Positions 47,444-57,656 of a DNA stretch of 64,000 bases are shown here, piece after piece. A program made the translations under genes and the position numbers. Origin of the DNA: Folioceros fuciformis (Eukaryota; Anthocerotophyta; Anthocerotopsida; Anthocerotales); assembly GCA_049999805.1 (NCBI GenBank), contig JBNGIO010006379.1, positions 189,614 through 253,613 of the forward strand, read 5' to 3'. The notes beneath the pieces were generated by a model. The model did no database searches, was not told where the DNA came from, and saw only the letters and a list, made by a program, of their open reading frames with translations. Position 1 is the first letter of the stretch. Every line of letters starts with the position of its first letter.

Positions 47444-48784
47444 TCACACAGACCTGGCCCTAAACGTCAAGTAGCTATACAGAACGGTCAGCTCCCGCTG
47501 AAAGGTTCGTGATGCTTGAAGCTCCGGCAGGTAGTGCATCAACGAATTGTTCAGCTCCTTGTCGTGATAAAGTCCCAGCCTGATTATTTCCCGATCGTAA
47601 ACTGTTGCCGCTTCCTGTGCTGTTGTCCATTGGAACCTCTGGATCTTTGGCATGGTGGTGAGTGGCATATTTCTGTTCGGAATGGCGTAGTATCGGCCTG
47701 CTACGTCCAAATTGTCAACAAACACATGAGCTTCATACTTGATGTCGGGGCACCTTAGATCGGGTAGTTGATGTTTGGTCTTGCACCGTTTTCTGATGTA
47801 CACACCGTGTGGCAGCCTGCCCCTGTATAGATGACGAGGCACGAATCCGCGCCCGGGCTGCGCTTCCCTCCTGACGTAGTGAAGCACCTCCCGCCAATCC
47901 GTAAGAGCCACCCATTCCGGTTGCTGCAACCGCTCCAAGTACACCTGTAAATGCTCAGGCGCTGTAAAATTCAGGTTCACTCGAGATCTCGAATCCAACC
48001 TCAACCCGCTTAGGTACAGCTTGAGCTGCACTAGGTCCCAGAACACCGCTGCTATTGTTGCACTATGAAAAGTTGCCAGAAAAATTTGCGAGGGATTCTT
48101 CCTGCGAGTCCGCACGTTCCGATTGTGAGACACCGACACCTGCACTTCGTACCTCTCATTCCCTTTATGCCATCGCACTCCGTAATAGTTCTCGCTTTCA
48201 GGTTCCTCTATGGCGCTCACGGTGTCCTGGCCATCCGCCTCTTTTTCGCCGTCAACTTCTGCCTGGTTAGCAACCTGTTCCTGCTCAGCAACCTCCTGCT
48301 GCTCATCAACCGCTTCCCGGTGATCAACCTCTTTCTGGTGACCAACCTCTTCCTGGTGACCAACCCCTTCCTGCTTCCCACTACTCGAGCACTCATAACA
48401 AGTCCTCGCTCTCTTGCTTTTCCACGGTATCTTCTTGGACGCGACCTTGAAATGTTGCACTGCTCTTTGCAGATCCTCCATAGTTGGCGGCACTGGCGGA
48501 GCTCTTTCTCCCTTGACAGTCATGATTGCGTCCACGACGTCCTTCATCGTCAGGTAAATTGAGCTCAGAAAATCACCGAGTTTGAAGAGCCGCCATGGCA
48601 ACTGTGGAGTGCCACTGGAGTTTGTGCTTGTGCTGCCCTCCTGTCTGTTAGCATGTGAGAATGTGTCAAGCAAATAATTATTTTGCATGAAGAACTCCAT
48701 CCTTTCATCCACCCATCGCTTGGGGATCAAGTCATGAGCATCCGCTTCAGGTCTCTGAGCAAAGTCCTCTGGCCCACAATCCAT
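47444..48784 (-). CDS. Divergent protein with two AP2-like modules
   Basis: Intronless, 446 aa; start at the ATG at 48784, since the longer frame opens with TTG. Residues 1-135 have no known domain. Residues about 141-182 are seven hexapeptides each starting with Val (VGHQEE, VGHQKE, VDHREA, VDEQQE and so on), strongly charged. Residues about 200-257 resemble an AP2 fold: 'YYGVRWHKGNERYEVQVSVS', then 'IFLATFHSATIAAVFWDLVQ', matching Tyr-x-Gly-Val-Arg and the Gly-Thr-Phe...Ala-Ala...Asp pattern. Residues about 330-420 carry a weaker second copy ('HGVYIRKRCK', 'KYEAHVFVDN', 'FQWTTAQEAATVYDREIIRL'). AP2 modules bind DNA in plant transcription factors and in some homing nucleases. Not a standard ERF or AP2 protein; it could be a domesticated mobile-element product. 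Function unknown. Confidence 0.62.
   Translation of the reverse strand: MDCGPEDFAQRPEADAHDLIPKRWVDERMEFFMQNNYLLDTFSHANRQEGSTSTNSSGTPQLPWRLFKLGDFLSSIYLTMKDVVDAIMTVKGERAPPVPPTMEDLQRAVQHFKVASKKIPWKSKRARTCYECSSSGKQEGVGHQEEVGHQKEVDHREAVDEQQEVAEQEQVANQAEVDGEKEADGQDTVSAIEEPESENYYGVRWHKGNERYEVQVSVSHNRNVRTRRKNPSQIFLATFHSATIAAVFWDLVQLKLYLSGLRLDSRSRVNLNFTAPEHLQVYLERLQQPEWVALTDWREVLHYVRREAQPGRGFVPRHLYRGRLPHGVYIRKRCKTKHQLPDLRCPDIKYEAHVFVDNLDVAGRYYAIPNRNMPLTTMPKIQRFQWTTAQEAATVYDREIIRLGLYHDKELNNSLMHYLPELQASRTFQRELTVLYSYLTFRARSV
48239..48364 (-). repeat. 18 bp coding minisatellite
   Basis: Seven imperfect 18 bp units inside the AP2-like gene encode the Val-headed hexapeptide repeat. Period and frame are preserved in every unit. 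Confidence 0.8.
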
Positions 48785-49901
48785 CAGACTTAAGCCAGCA
48801 TGTAGAGTACGGTCCCAAGTTTCACAATTCAAGTCTCGAGATGCTGCAGGAGCGGCCTCTTACTACTAGCTCGCGGCGCTGGATGCTCCTGACCCGTGGC
48901 GACAAGGATGTGGAGTCCTGCGCATGCCCGCCTGCTGCTCCCTGCCGTGACTGTGCCTCAGTTCGAAGTAACAAAGTTGAACAATGAACTCAGAACATTC
49001 CTAGCCCTTACGAACGTGGAGGAACTCACCTAACCGAATTGGTTTCCGCCAGCTTAATCCCCAATCGATCGGGAAGACAGACCTAAATGGTTTCTTGCCT
49101 AGGAAGGTTGCAAAATAGGCGGGACACCTTGTGCAGAGATAAAAGGCTATAGTAAGACGATAAGTTTGATATAAACAATGGCAGTCTATTGATAGTTATA
49201 TAGCCTTTTGGCTCTCTGTATACCTCGATAAACATAAAACTTATCTCGATGGGGATGACGATATTATTATTTTTTTAAAGATTTTTCTTTTCATAACTTA
49301 ATGAAATAAATCTGAAAGAAAATGACAAAGTACTTGGGGAGAAGTCTGCCCAAATCGATTTCCATATTTTCAAGACTACATCTTGTTATGGAATACCCAA
49401 AGTGACACCTCCTATAGTATATGGTCCCGTATTTTACAGCCAATGGACATGACCATATTGGGATAAATAGTAGGCTTCAAATCATAGGGGTTGATTTTTT
49501 CTCCTAATATTACGGCTTGTCATCGACCATAGATGCAAGCATTATATAGTTTTTTAAGGTTAATTTTAGGAAAAGGCTTTTTTCAATATTAATTCAAATT
49601 AGTAATTCTCCTCTTATTAAAATATATTAAAGGATATCATGCTGTGACTATCTTTAAAGAAGGCATGACGTATCAATGTTAAAGGAAAATAATTAGAAAT
49701 TGTTAGAAGCACTTTAGGTTATAGCAAGAGAGATATAGCAAGAGAGAGCAAGTGATAATAAGTTAGATATAGACTTGAATCACTTAGTTTTGAGTCATGG
49801 AATGTCGAGAGTGATGAGCTATAGTAAGACAATCAAGTAGCACATAAAGATTTGTTAAATGGAGATGACACATAAATAGAAATGCTTCTTTATTAACTGA
49901 T
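48785..49901. other. Promoter of the AP2-like gene, then AT-rich DNA
   Basis: The first 300 bp upstream of the start are GC-balanced. From about 49,150 the sequence is AT-rich with no coding signal. Confidence 0.5.
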
Positions 49902-50178
49902 GGATTTGGGTCTTGGAACAACATGGTTCCACATGCTTGTGGTTCAACTAGTGGATTTGGGTCTTGGAACAACATGGTTCCACATGCTTGTAGTTCAACT
50001 AGTGGATTTAGGTCTTGGAACAACATGGTTCCACATGCTTGTGGTTCAACTAGTGGATTTGGGTCTTGGAACAACATGGTTCCACATGCTTGTGGTTCAA
50101 CTAGTGGATTTGGGTCTTGGAACAACATGGTTCCACATGCTTGTGGTTCAACTAGTGGATTTGGGTCTTAGAACAACA
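49902..50178. repeat. 51 bp minisatellite
   Basis: 'ggatttgggtcttggaacaa' begins at 49902, 49953, 50004, 50055, 50106 and 50157: a strict 51 bp period with about 5.4 copies and only one or two base changes. Because 51 is a multiple of three, every frame without a stop stays open, which makes false ORFs on both strands (49900-50181 plus, 49784-50128 minus). Confidence 0.95.
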
Positions 50179-51069
50179 TGAGTTTCTATTTAACCTTCAC
50201 TTGAAGAAGGAAGTTGCATTGAAGAAGGAAGTTGCATACATTGAAAATTCTTCTGAAGAATATTATAAAAAAAAGGTCTCTTTTAAGTCGTGCTTAAGTA
50301 AAAGATGCAATTGGGATCATACGCATATTTTTTTTAGCAATAACCAAATGATATGATACCTACAATCAAGAATTCTCAATAAATTGACAAAGAAGTTTTA
50401 TATAGGTTAGGTCATCATTGAAACAAGTAGAAATAACCGTTTTCTTTTGCAAATTTAAAGTTTATTTTTGAATAAAATGATTTTATATTATAATTATTAT
50501 ATTTATATATTAATTTTAAATAAAATATATCATAATCTATAAAGTATAGTTTATAATTCTCACATTCTAAATATTTTGTTTTTGAAAAATACATGAATTC
50601 TGTAATTGTTACCCCTCCCTAAATGTGACATGATGGAAGTAGGGGTCTTAATAACATTTAAGGAGGGTGGACTGCAATTATGCACGTCTTGTCCTATCTG
50701 TATTCCGCATTCTGTAGCTGATAACTCCATTAAACAGAGGAGTTTATTCTTCGTATTTCCAATATGATAAACTCTGGCTTGCTGTCAGGCACTACTTGCT
50801 TCCGATCACCACCTGACTCTAGAAACTATCTAGGACGCCTGATGTATGACTCACTAGTTTCTGAGCCCGGTTTTATTGCATAAGCTGTGAAGAAATGAGG
50901 GCATCGTCTACCAGGAGAAAAGCCAGGAACTGTACAGAGCCGGTTACATCTATGCACTGCTGCAGTCGTGGTCAATCAAAAGAATTGTCTCGGACCTCCG
51001 CTGGAGCGGCACAAGCTTGATTTTGTGCCTTCCACCTGATCTATAATATACAAAGATGCACCACTGGCA
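50179..51069. other. AT-rich intergenic, 3' side of Rab21-like gene
   Basis: Very AT-rich between 50,260 and 50,600. The last 300 bp are the probable 3' untranslated region and flank of the Rab gene. No other gene is seen. Confidence 0.5.
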
Positions 51070-52207
51070 TCATGAACAGCATTTCGATTGAGGGGTTGGT
51101 GTTGGTTTCTCGTCAATGATCACCATCCCTTTTCTTTGTGGATTCACAGCATTGGCCCTGTCCACTGTGCTTTTCCTACTCTCCAACAAACCTGCATATA
51201 GAGACGAATCAGTCATCAGCATAGCCATTGCAATTGTCATTACCTTGACTGAGACTACAAGAACAAAACAATCAAAAAACGAATTACGTTGTGCAACGTC
51301 CTGAAAAGGCTCTGTCACCCCAGTGTTCAACTTCGCAGAGGTCACAAAGTGAGTGGCTCCAATTGATTTCGCGTAACTGTTGACAAGCACAAAAACAACA
51401 AGCAACAAGTTGACATCAACAAGCTGAAATTATAAACGCGACTTGCATGACAAACGGAGAAACGTTGGAATGCAGGGCGAGCAAACCTCTCAGAATCCCG
51501 AAGATCCACCTTTCTTTGTCTATCCATGTCACTCTTGTTGGCAACAATAGTCATGACGATGTTTTTGGGAGCCATTTTCCGTAACTCTTTCACCCAGCTC
51601 TTAACTTTATCAAAACTGTCCTTGTCCAAGAGGTCATAGACCAACAACGCCGCTGCAATGCATTCCAGAACGTACCGAGAGTGAATTGACTGGATCGAAG
51701 CAGGTTGGAGGAGTGACAGGTCGACTCAAAATAGGCACTCACCGTCAGCATCTCTGTAATAGATGGGCCCGAGAGCATGGAATCGCTCCTGCCCAGCTGT
51801 ATCCTGTAATGGCGGAATTCAGTTCACAATGAGCATCAACGGCAGGGCAGAGACCACAACAAAAGAATGAGACGGAGATGCCGAAAATTGTTCCCGACAA
51901 GCTTACCCAGATTGCTAGTGTGACCGCCTGACCATCTACGCTGATACTCTTCGTCAGGTAAGAGGCCTGAATTGTGGCAGTTTGCTTCTCGGAGAAGACA
52001 TTGTTCACATATCGCAACACCAAGGACGTTTTCCCGACCCGGCCTGTAGAGATCATGAATTTACACCCAGCTTTCAGAAACGAACACACCACCATGTCAC
52101 AGCAACCGATCCAGCTACAGAATCCTAGGGTTCATCGTGGATTGCAGGGAACGAAACTGACCGTCTCCAAGAAGAACCAGCTTGAAGGGGACCGGACTAG
52201 GCTTCAT
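51070..52207 (-). CDS. RAB21: Rab21-like small GTPase
   Basis: Six exons: 52207-52162, 52043-51907, 51803-51743, 51652-51487, 51376-51288, 51191-51070; introns 118, 103, 90, 110 and 96 bp; 206 aa. The GTPase motifs are complete: P-loop GDGRVGKTS (14-22), Thr in switch I ('TIQASYLTK'), 'WDTAGQERFHALGPIYYRDA', 'ANKSDMD' and 'TSAK'. The stretch TIQASYLTK...AIWDTAGQERFHALGP, 'VKSWVKELRKM', and a tail 'KGMVIIDEKP' followed by Cys-Cys-Ser are the hallmarks of Rab21, not Rab5 or ARA6. The paired Cys near the end would be prenylated. Rab21 acts in early endosome traffic and integrin or cell-surface recycling in animals; in plants little is known. It shares a promoter region with the helicase gene to its right. 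Confidence 0.92.
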
Positions 52208-53133
52208 GCTGCGCTACAAAGTGCTCCCCCTTCTCGCTACTTCTGCCTTCAAATGCCACCCCGCGTGCCTGCCTAATGAGAGAGTGCATCCATGGCGTAG
52301 GCAAGCAACCCTGATTGCAAGCATAAAGCTTCTGTCTGCACTGAATCCCAGGTTCAGGGTCCAAATCAGCAGGCTCTACTGACCAGTCTGATTCATGCGC
52401 CTACAACTGCCCCTTCTTCCGTCATGTTTCCGTGATTCCCTGCCACTTGTCGTAGAAAAGCAAGTCATCGCACTGAAAGAGACTGCCTCCGACACACTCT
52501 CCCTTCGCCTTTTAAATGAAAACTCCCAAAATTCGCTGTCCCTCCAAGCTTATATGTAGGTACATGTACTTACAGAAATAAGCCACCTGCTCAGCACAAA
52601 TACACATACTGTAGCGGGCATTCGCTGGTTCCCGTTGTCGTTCGCCTGAACTGCAAGTAACGTCCTGGTTCACATGACAGCTGCTAATGAAGCAGCAAAG
52701 ACTGCCATCAATTGAACCTTTGCGGAATATACATGAATAATGTCCATGCTTCCAGCATATTTTTTGGCCATCTGCAAATCAAGCTGTTCCCGATCACCCA
52801 GTGTTGTTCGTCCTGACTTCCGAGAACAATCGGAGGCGGTCAGCTCCAGTAAGTTTCTAGGGTTCTGCATTTGGGTACGCGGTATGGCAAAATCCGACTT
52901 GGGTTGCTGCCGTCGTTGGTTGGAATCTGGAAATCGAGTTTGCTTCAGGTTGAAGTTCTGGGATGTACACAATCTAACAGGGATGAGCCAGCCCGATCTT
53001 TAGAAACGCTTCAGAAGATTGGGTCTGTACTTTGGGAATGCTGGGACGCCTATGATTAGACTGTCCCAGCTGTCTAACTACAGTCATGGTTGCACTTATG
53101 GATTCTACGAAGGATGGCTCGGCGAGCCTGCAG
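52208..53133. promoter_or_regulatory. Shared 5' region, Rab21-like / SEN1-like helicase
   Basis: 926 bp between two divergent starts. It should contain both promoters and leaders. The middle has no protein-like frame. Confidence 0.5.
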
Positions 53134-56100
53134 ATGGCTGCACAGGTGGCCTCGCATCAGACGAGAATGCAGAAAATCGTGTTGAGCTGGGATTATTTAA
53201 GACTGCTTGCGATGTCAAAGGTTGGAGATCCCATGGCTTGCGCGAGCTGGATTTGAATTTCTTGTTTACCTTGGCCCAGTACTCACTGTCGGACTCTTGG
53301 CAGGTTAAGGTGAAGAAGCGTAAATTTGGGGAGACTGCAGGAATGGACGGGGAATTGGCTCTGAAACCTGTTCCTGACTCGTTCCAGGATGCTTCGGATT
53401 ACATTAACGTGTTTGAGCCTCTGCTGCTCGAGGAGTGTCGAGCTCAGATTTTAAGGGGCGACGACGACGATAGTGAGTTGTTGTCAGGTTCTGAGGTGAA
53501 GAATGTAGGATATTGCTGCAGCAGACGCTAAGGTGGTGGTTTGTAACCTGTTTGGATTGAACAGCTAGAGCAAGGTTTCGGCAGGCTGGTCTGCTCAGTG
53601 CGGAGATGGCAAATGACTTCTACTTCGCTCGCTTTGCCATGCATGTTGATGTGACTAACGAGTTTACTGATAACGACCTTCTACTTATTACCAAGGAAAA
53701 GGTATCCACATTAGACCCTGGTAACAAAGTCGTTATGCCAACCTTGCCAGGAGAGGGGTCTCCAGAAGTGCAAAGTGGCTGCCTCAGACGAATTCACAAA
53801 AGTTTTTTTTGTGTTTGACAGCCAACGGAAGGAGGGCCGATGATGACCACTTATGCTTTTGCAACTGTTGAGAATCGTGAGCCTCGGGCATTGAAGATCC
53901 GGATGTTTCTGGATGAGCATGGCATCAAAGATGTTGCATTCGTCAAAAATGAGGCAGCAATGCGTCTGCGTGCTGCCTTGCAACCTCATACAGGATGGTG
54001 GATCCTCAAGGTATTTGGTATTTCAATGTTTCTCATGGCTAAGTAGTGAATGTTTCAATACGTATGACGAAGATTGCAAGCTTGTGCAGTACTGATTGTC
54101 ACCCATTTTGCAGCTCTCCAACTTTTCTACAATACTGAGGGAATACACAGCTCTCAGAGCTGTAGCTAAATTGCCCTTTCTTGATGTCATTCTCACCGGG
54201 AAGCTCCCAGGGGCGGATTCCCCCCCGCAAGCCTCAGTCCCTGGTGCTTGGAACATACCTAAACCTCTCAAACAGTACCTGGAAGCAAATCACAATGACT
54301 CACAGCTCCAGGCGATACAGGCATGCCTTGCAAACTGCCTTGTCGTCTGTAACCCAAGATTGGTCAACTTTCTATTGACTTTTTGGAGGACTTGTCAGCT
54401 TCTTACTGATTTGTGTGTCACATGCAGGCCGGCCTAAATCGAACACCGCTTGTGCTAATACAGGTCCGTTAACTCAAAACGTTTATATTCTGAATCTCTC
54501 ATCCAGCAGCGATTAGTGACGTGACCTTAGGGATGTCTTGAAGTCTGTTCTGCATTCTTAAATGGTCCTATTGTTTTCTGTCTTTTAATCCAGGGACCAC
54601 CTGGTACAGGCAAGACTCAGACCATACTGGGCCTCCTTAGTGTCATATTGCATGCGACTCTTGCAAAACTTCCCAAGTATGTTCGTTTATCCATTCCATT
54701 ATTCCCCATGTCATCGAGGGTCTTGCTGGGCTTAGGGAACTTACTATGTGCTATGCTAATTGTGACACTTGTTGGGGCTTGCTCTGTTGAAGTATCTTGA
54801 AAGCAGATGCATGTGCTGGTTGTGCAGATATAATGACGCATCCATGTTAGAAAGGCTGGGATTGCCGTTCGAAGAAAGGTAAGTTGAAGTATGGACCTTG
54901 AATTGTTGCTCGAACCAGATCTTGGATGGAAGGATTCCGGAATGGCTTGTGCTTGGGGACTGCACTGATGTGAATAATGGTTGTTGGTGTACAGAGTACA
55001 ACATTGGATGAAAGCCTCTCCCTGGATGTGTGCTAGAAAAAACCCTCGAGAATCTGATGAACACATGCCTTCTGATGGTGATGGTGGTTTCTTCCCAACC
55101 TCGGGAAACCCTTTTGTAATGATCAGATCTTCTACCTGTTCCTCTTGGTTGTATCCAGCAATTTTTGGCCGGTGAGTGTTGTGGAGAAGACCACGAAGTT
55201 CTGATTTGGTGTGCCTGTTAAATGGCAGAAACCAGAACTGGTGGGAGCAAAGAGAAAGCACCGTGCACATGTATTGGTTTGTGCACCGTCTAATTCAGCT
55301 TTGGATGAGATCGTGCTGCGCCTAGTGAATACAGGTCAGTGCCTCACACAGACTAAATGGCCATAAACAAGAAAATATGAAGACAAGTGTTTGCTCACTA
55401 ATTTAGCCTCTGTACATGGCGTGCTGTCCTCAACATCTCCTTTTTTTGGGTTTTTGCTTTGGCGTATTTTTGTAGGTCTGCATGATGAAAGTGGTATGCT
55501 CTATACTCCTAGTGTCGTAAGGGTGGGGCTGAATGCACATCACTCTGTTCAAGCTGTGTCAATGGACAATTTGGTGAGCAATTTGCAAGGTATCCTTTGT
55601 CTTTCTGAGTTGCTCGTAGGTTTCTCGTTCATTGTCTTACCATTCCAGCATATGCTGCATTCAGGTGGCTCAGCGTTTGAGCAGCATGCAACGATCTGGT
55701 GGGTCTGGTGCAGTCCGTGCGGGTGATGAGCGTGACCGCATGCGTGCTTTGATTCTTGAGGAGACTGCAATAGTGTGTGGTTCTTGCTTGGCCCTTGTGT
55801 GCAATTTTGCTCCTCAGTTTATGCTGCTTATGTTTACCCCTTGTAAATCATATCAACAATTGCATCTGATGCATCTGAGCAGGTCTGTTCCACGTTAAGC
55901 TTTAGTGGTGCTGCAATCTTTAGCCGGATGAAACGTGGCTTTGATGTAGTGGTGATCGATGAAGCGGCTCAAGCTGTGAGCATGCGTGTCCCACTGATGT
56001 ATCTATGCAACGTTTCCTTTCTGCCCATTACTGAGCGTGAAGTTGATTACTTTTGGTTGGACAGGTTGAACCATCTACTCTGGTGCCTCTCATGCATGGA

Positions 56101-57656
56101 TGCAAGCAGGTGTTTCTTGTAAGGCTCCTTCGTCCTGTCATTTGCCATTGTGCCAAAGGTTCGAATTGTTCTTGTCTTTGATTGTTTGTGCTAAATTTGT
56201 AGGTTGGAGATCCCATTCAGCTGCCGGCCACCGTTCTATCGTCTTTGGCGGTCCAACATGGGTAGAAGTTATTCCACGGTCTAAGCTGCAATGAATAAGT
56301 TGCACCTGCTCTCCAATTTCTTATTACGTAGTTGTTGTTCCAGCTATGAGAAAAGTCTGTTTCGGCGGCTACAAAAGGCAGGGTACCCCGTGCAGATGCT
56401 AAAAACTCAGTATCGCATGCATCCTCAGGTGCATTCATCAGTTCTCCTACTTTCTAACCGTTCAGAAGGGTTAAGAATGGTTGTTCGTAACATGTCTGTC
56501 TATTGTATTGTTAGAACAGATCAGAGAATTCCCTTCAAGGGAGTTCTATGATGAAAAACTGGAAGATGGAGAGACTGTGCTGCAGCAAACCAAACGTCAA
56601 TGGCATGAACATCGTTGCTTTGGACCTTTTGCCTTCTTCGACGTGGCAGGAGAAGAAACTCAGCCGGCTGGCAGTGGATCGTGGGTTAATCATGAAGAGG
56701 TTGAGTTTATCCTGGTCCTCTACAGGCACTTTGTGGTAAGGTATCCAGAGCTCAAGGGAGGACCTCGTGTGGCTATCATTTCACCATATAAGCAACAGGT
56801 TAAGCTTCTCCGGGAACGCTTCAAGGAGATGGTTGGGGTGGAAACCGCTCGTCTAATCGACGTAAACACTGTGGATGGTTTCCAGGTGCTTCACGTTTTT
56901 GTTCTTGTAAAAGCGTTTGCTCACTTGTCGGATATCGTGGCGTCTCCGAGCCATGTCTGCTGCTGATACGCCCTCTTGGCTCATAACTGCTGTTCTGGGG
57001 GGAGGGGGATTTCAGGGACGAGAGAAGGATGTGGCTATATTCTCTTGTGTTCGAGCCAATGCCAGTGGAAGCATCGGTTTTGTGGCCGATTATCGAAGGA
57101 TGAATGTCGGTCTTACCCGTGCTAGAACTTCTATGCTGGTGAGTTTGTAACCTGTACGTGAAACGCAAGATATGCGTGACCCCGTCGGTATCAGGTCTCG
57201 GATTTAGTTGACTTTAGGCTGGTTGCCATTGTCTTCAGGTTGTTGGAAGTGCGAAGACGTTGGCATTTGACAAGCGGTGGAATAATTTAGTGGAAAGTGC
57301 AAAGAGGCGCAAACGATTCTTTGAGGTTTGTGTCCTTTCATTAGCTTGGATGCAACGACAACTCTCATGTTTGCTAGCGTCAGCAGATGGTGGATACGTG
57401 CTGTTGACATTCGATTATTGTCTGGGAACAGGTTCAAAAACCTTTCAATCAATTGTTCAGCGAGGAAAGTCTAGCTGCCATGAAAACCCTGGAAGAGGAG
57501 GAAGAGGGAGGTGCCGAGGGCTTAGAGTCTGAAGCTGTGGTTATTCAGGATACGAAGGTGTCCGATTTTGACAGCTTAGTCAAAGGGGTGGAAGATGCAG
57601 ACGTGGAGGATGCAGGAAGCTTTGGAGACTATGATGATGAAGTCGACGACTCCTAG
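53134..57656 (+). CDS. MAA3: SEN1 / MAGATAMA3-type superfamily 1 RNA-DNA helicase
   Basis: Twenty exons, 828 aa, near the 818 I recall for Arabidopsis MAA3. Exons: 53134-53220, 53304-53495, 53585-53701, 53822-54010, 54114-54320, 54428-54463, 54594-54676, 54828-54878, 54995-55115, 55229-55334, 55476-55573, 55665-55772, 55883-55975, 56065-56118, 56203-56261, 56344-56428, 56520-56885, 57016-57138, 57239-57325, 57432-57656. Every junction keeps phase. Helicase motifs: GPPGTGKT at 277-284 (Walker A), '[13 protein letters not shown]', DEAA at 491-494 (Walker B), '[11 protein letters not shown]', QYRMHP at 556-561, '[10 protein letters not shown]' from 680 and '[11 protein letters not shown]'. The N-terminal '[12 protein letters not shown]' is the family start. 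The end is acidic. Sen1-type helicases unwind RNA-DNA hybrids and act in transcription termination; MAA3 is needed in female gametophyte development. Intron 5 (after 54320) seems to begin with GC, not GT. Confidence 0.95.

Noticed and set aside
49902-50178. CRISPR-like direct repeats
   Set aside because: Units are joined head to tail with no unique spacers, and the DNA is a plant nuclear genome.
49784-50181. ORFs over 90 codons on both strands
   Set aside because: They are produced by the 51 bp minisatellite, whose period is a multiple of three; no protein is implied.
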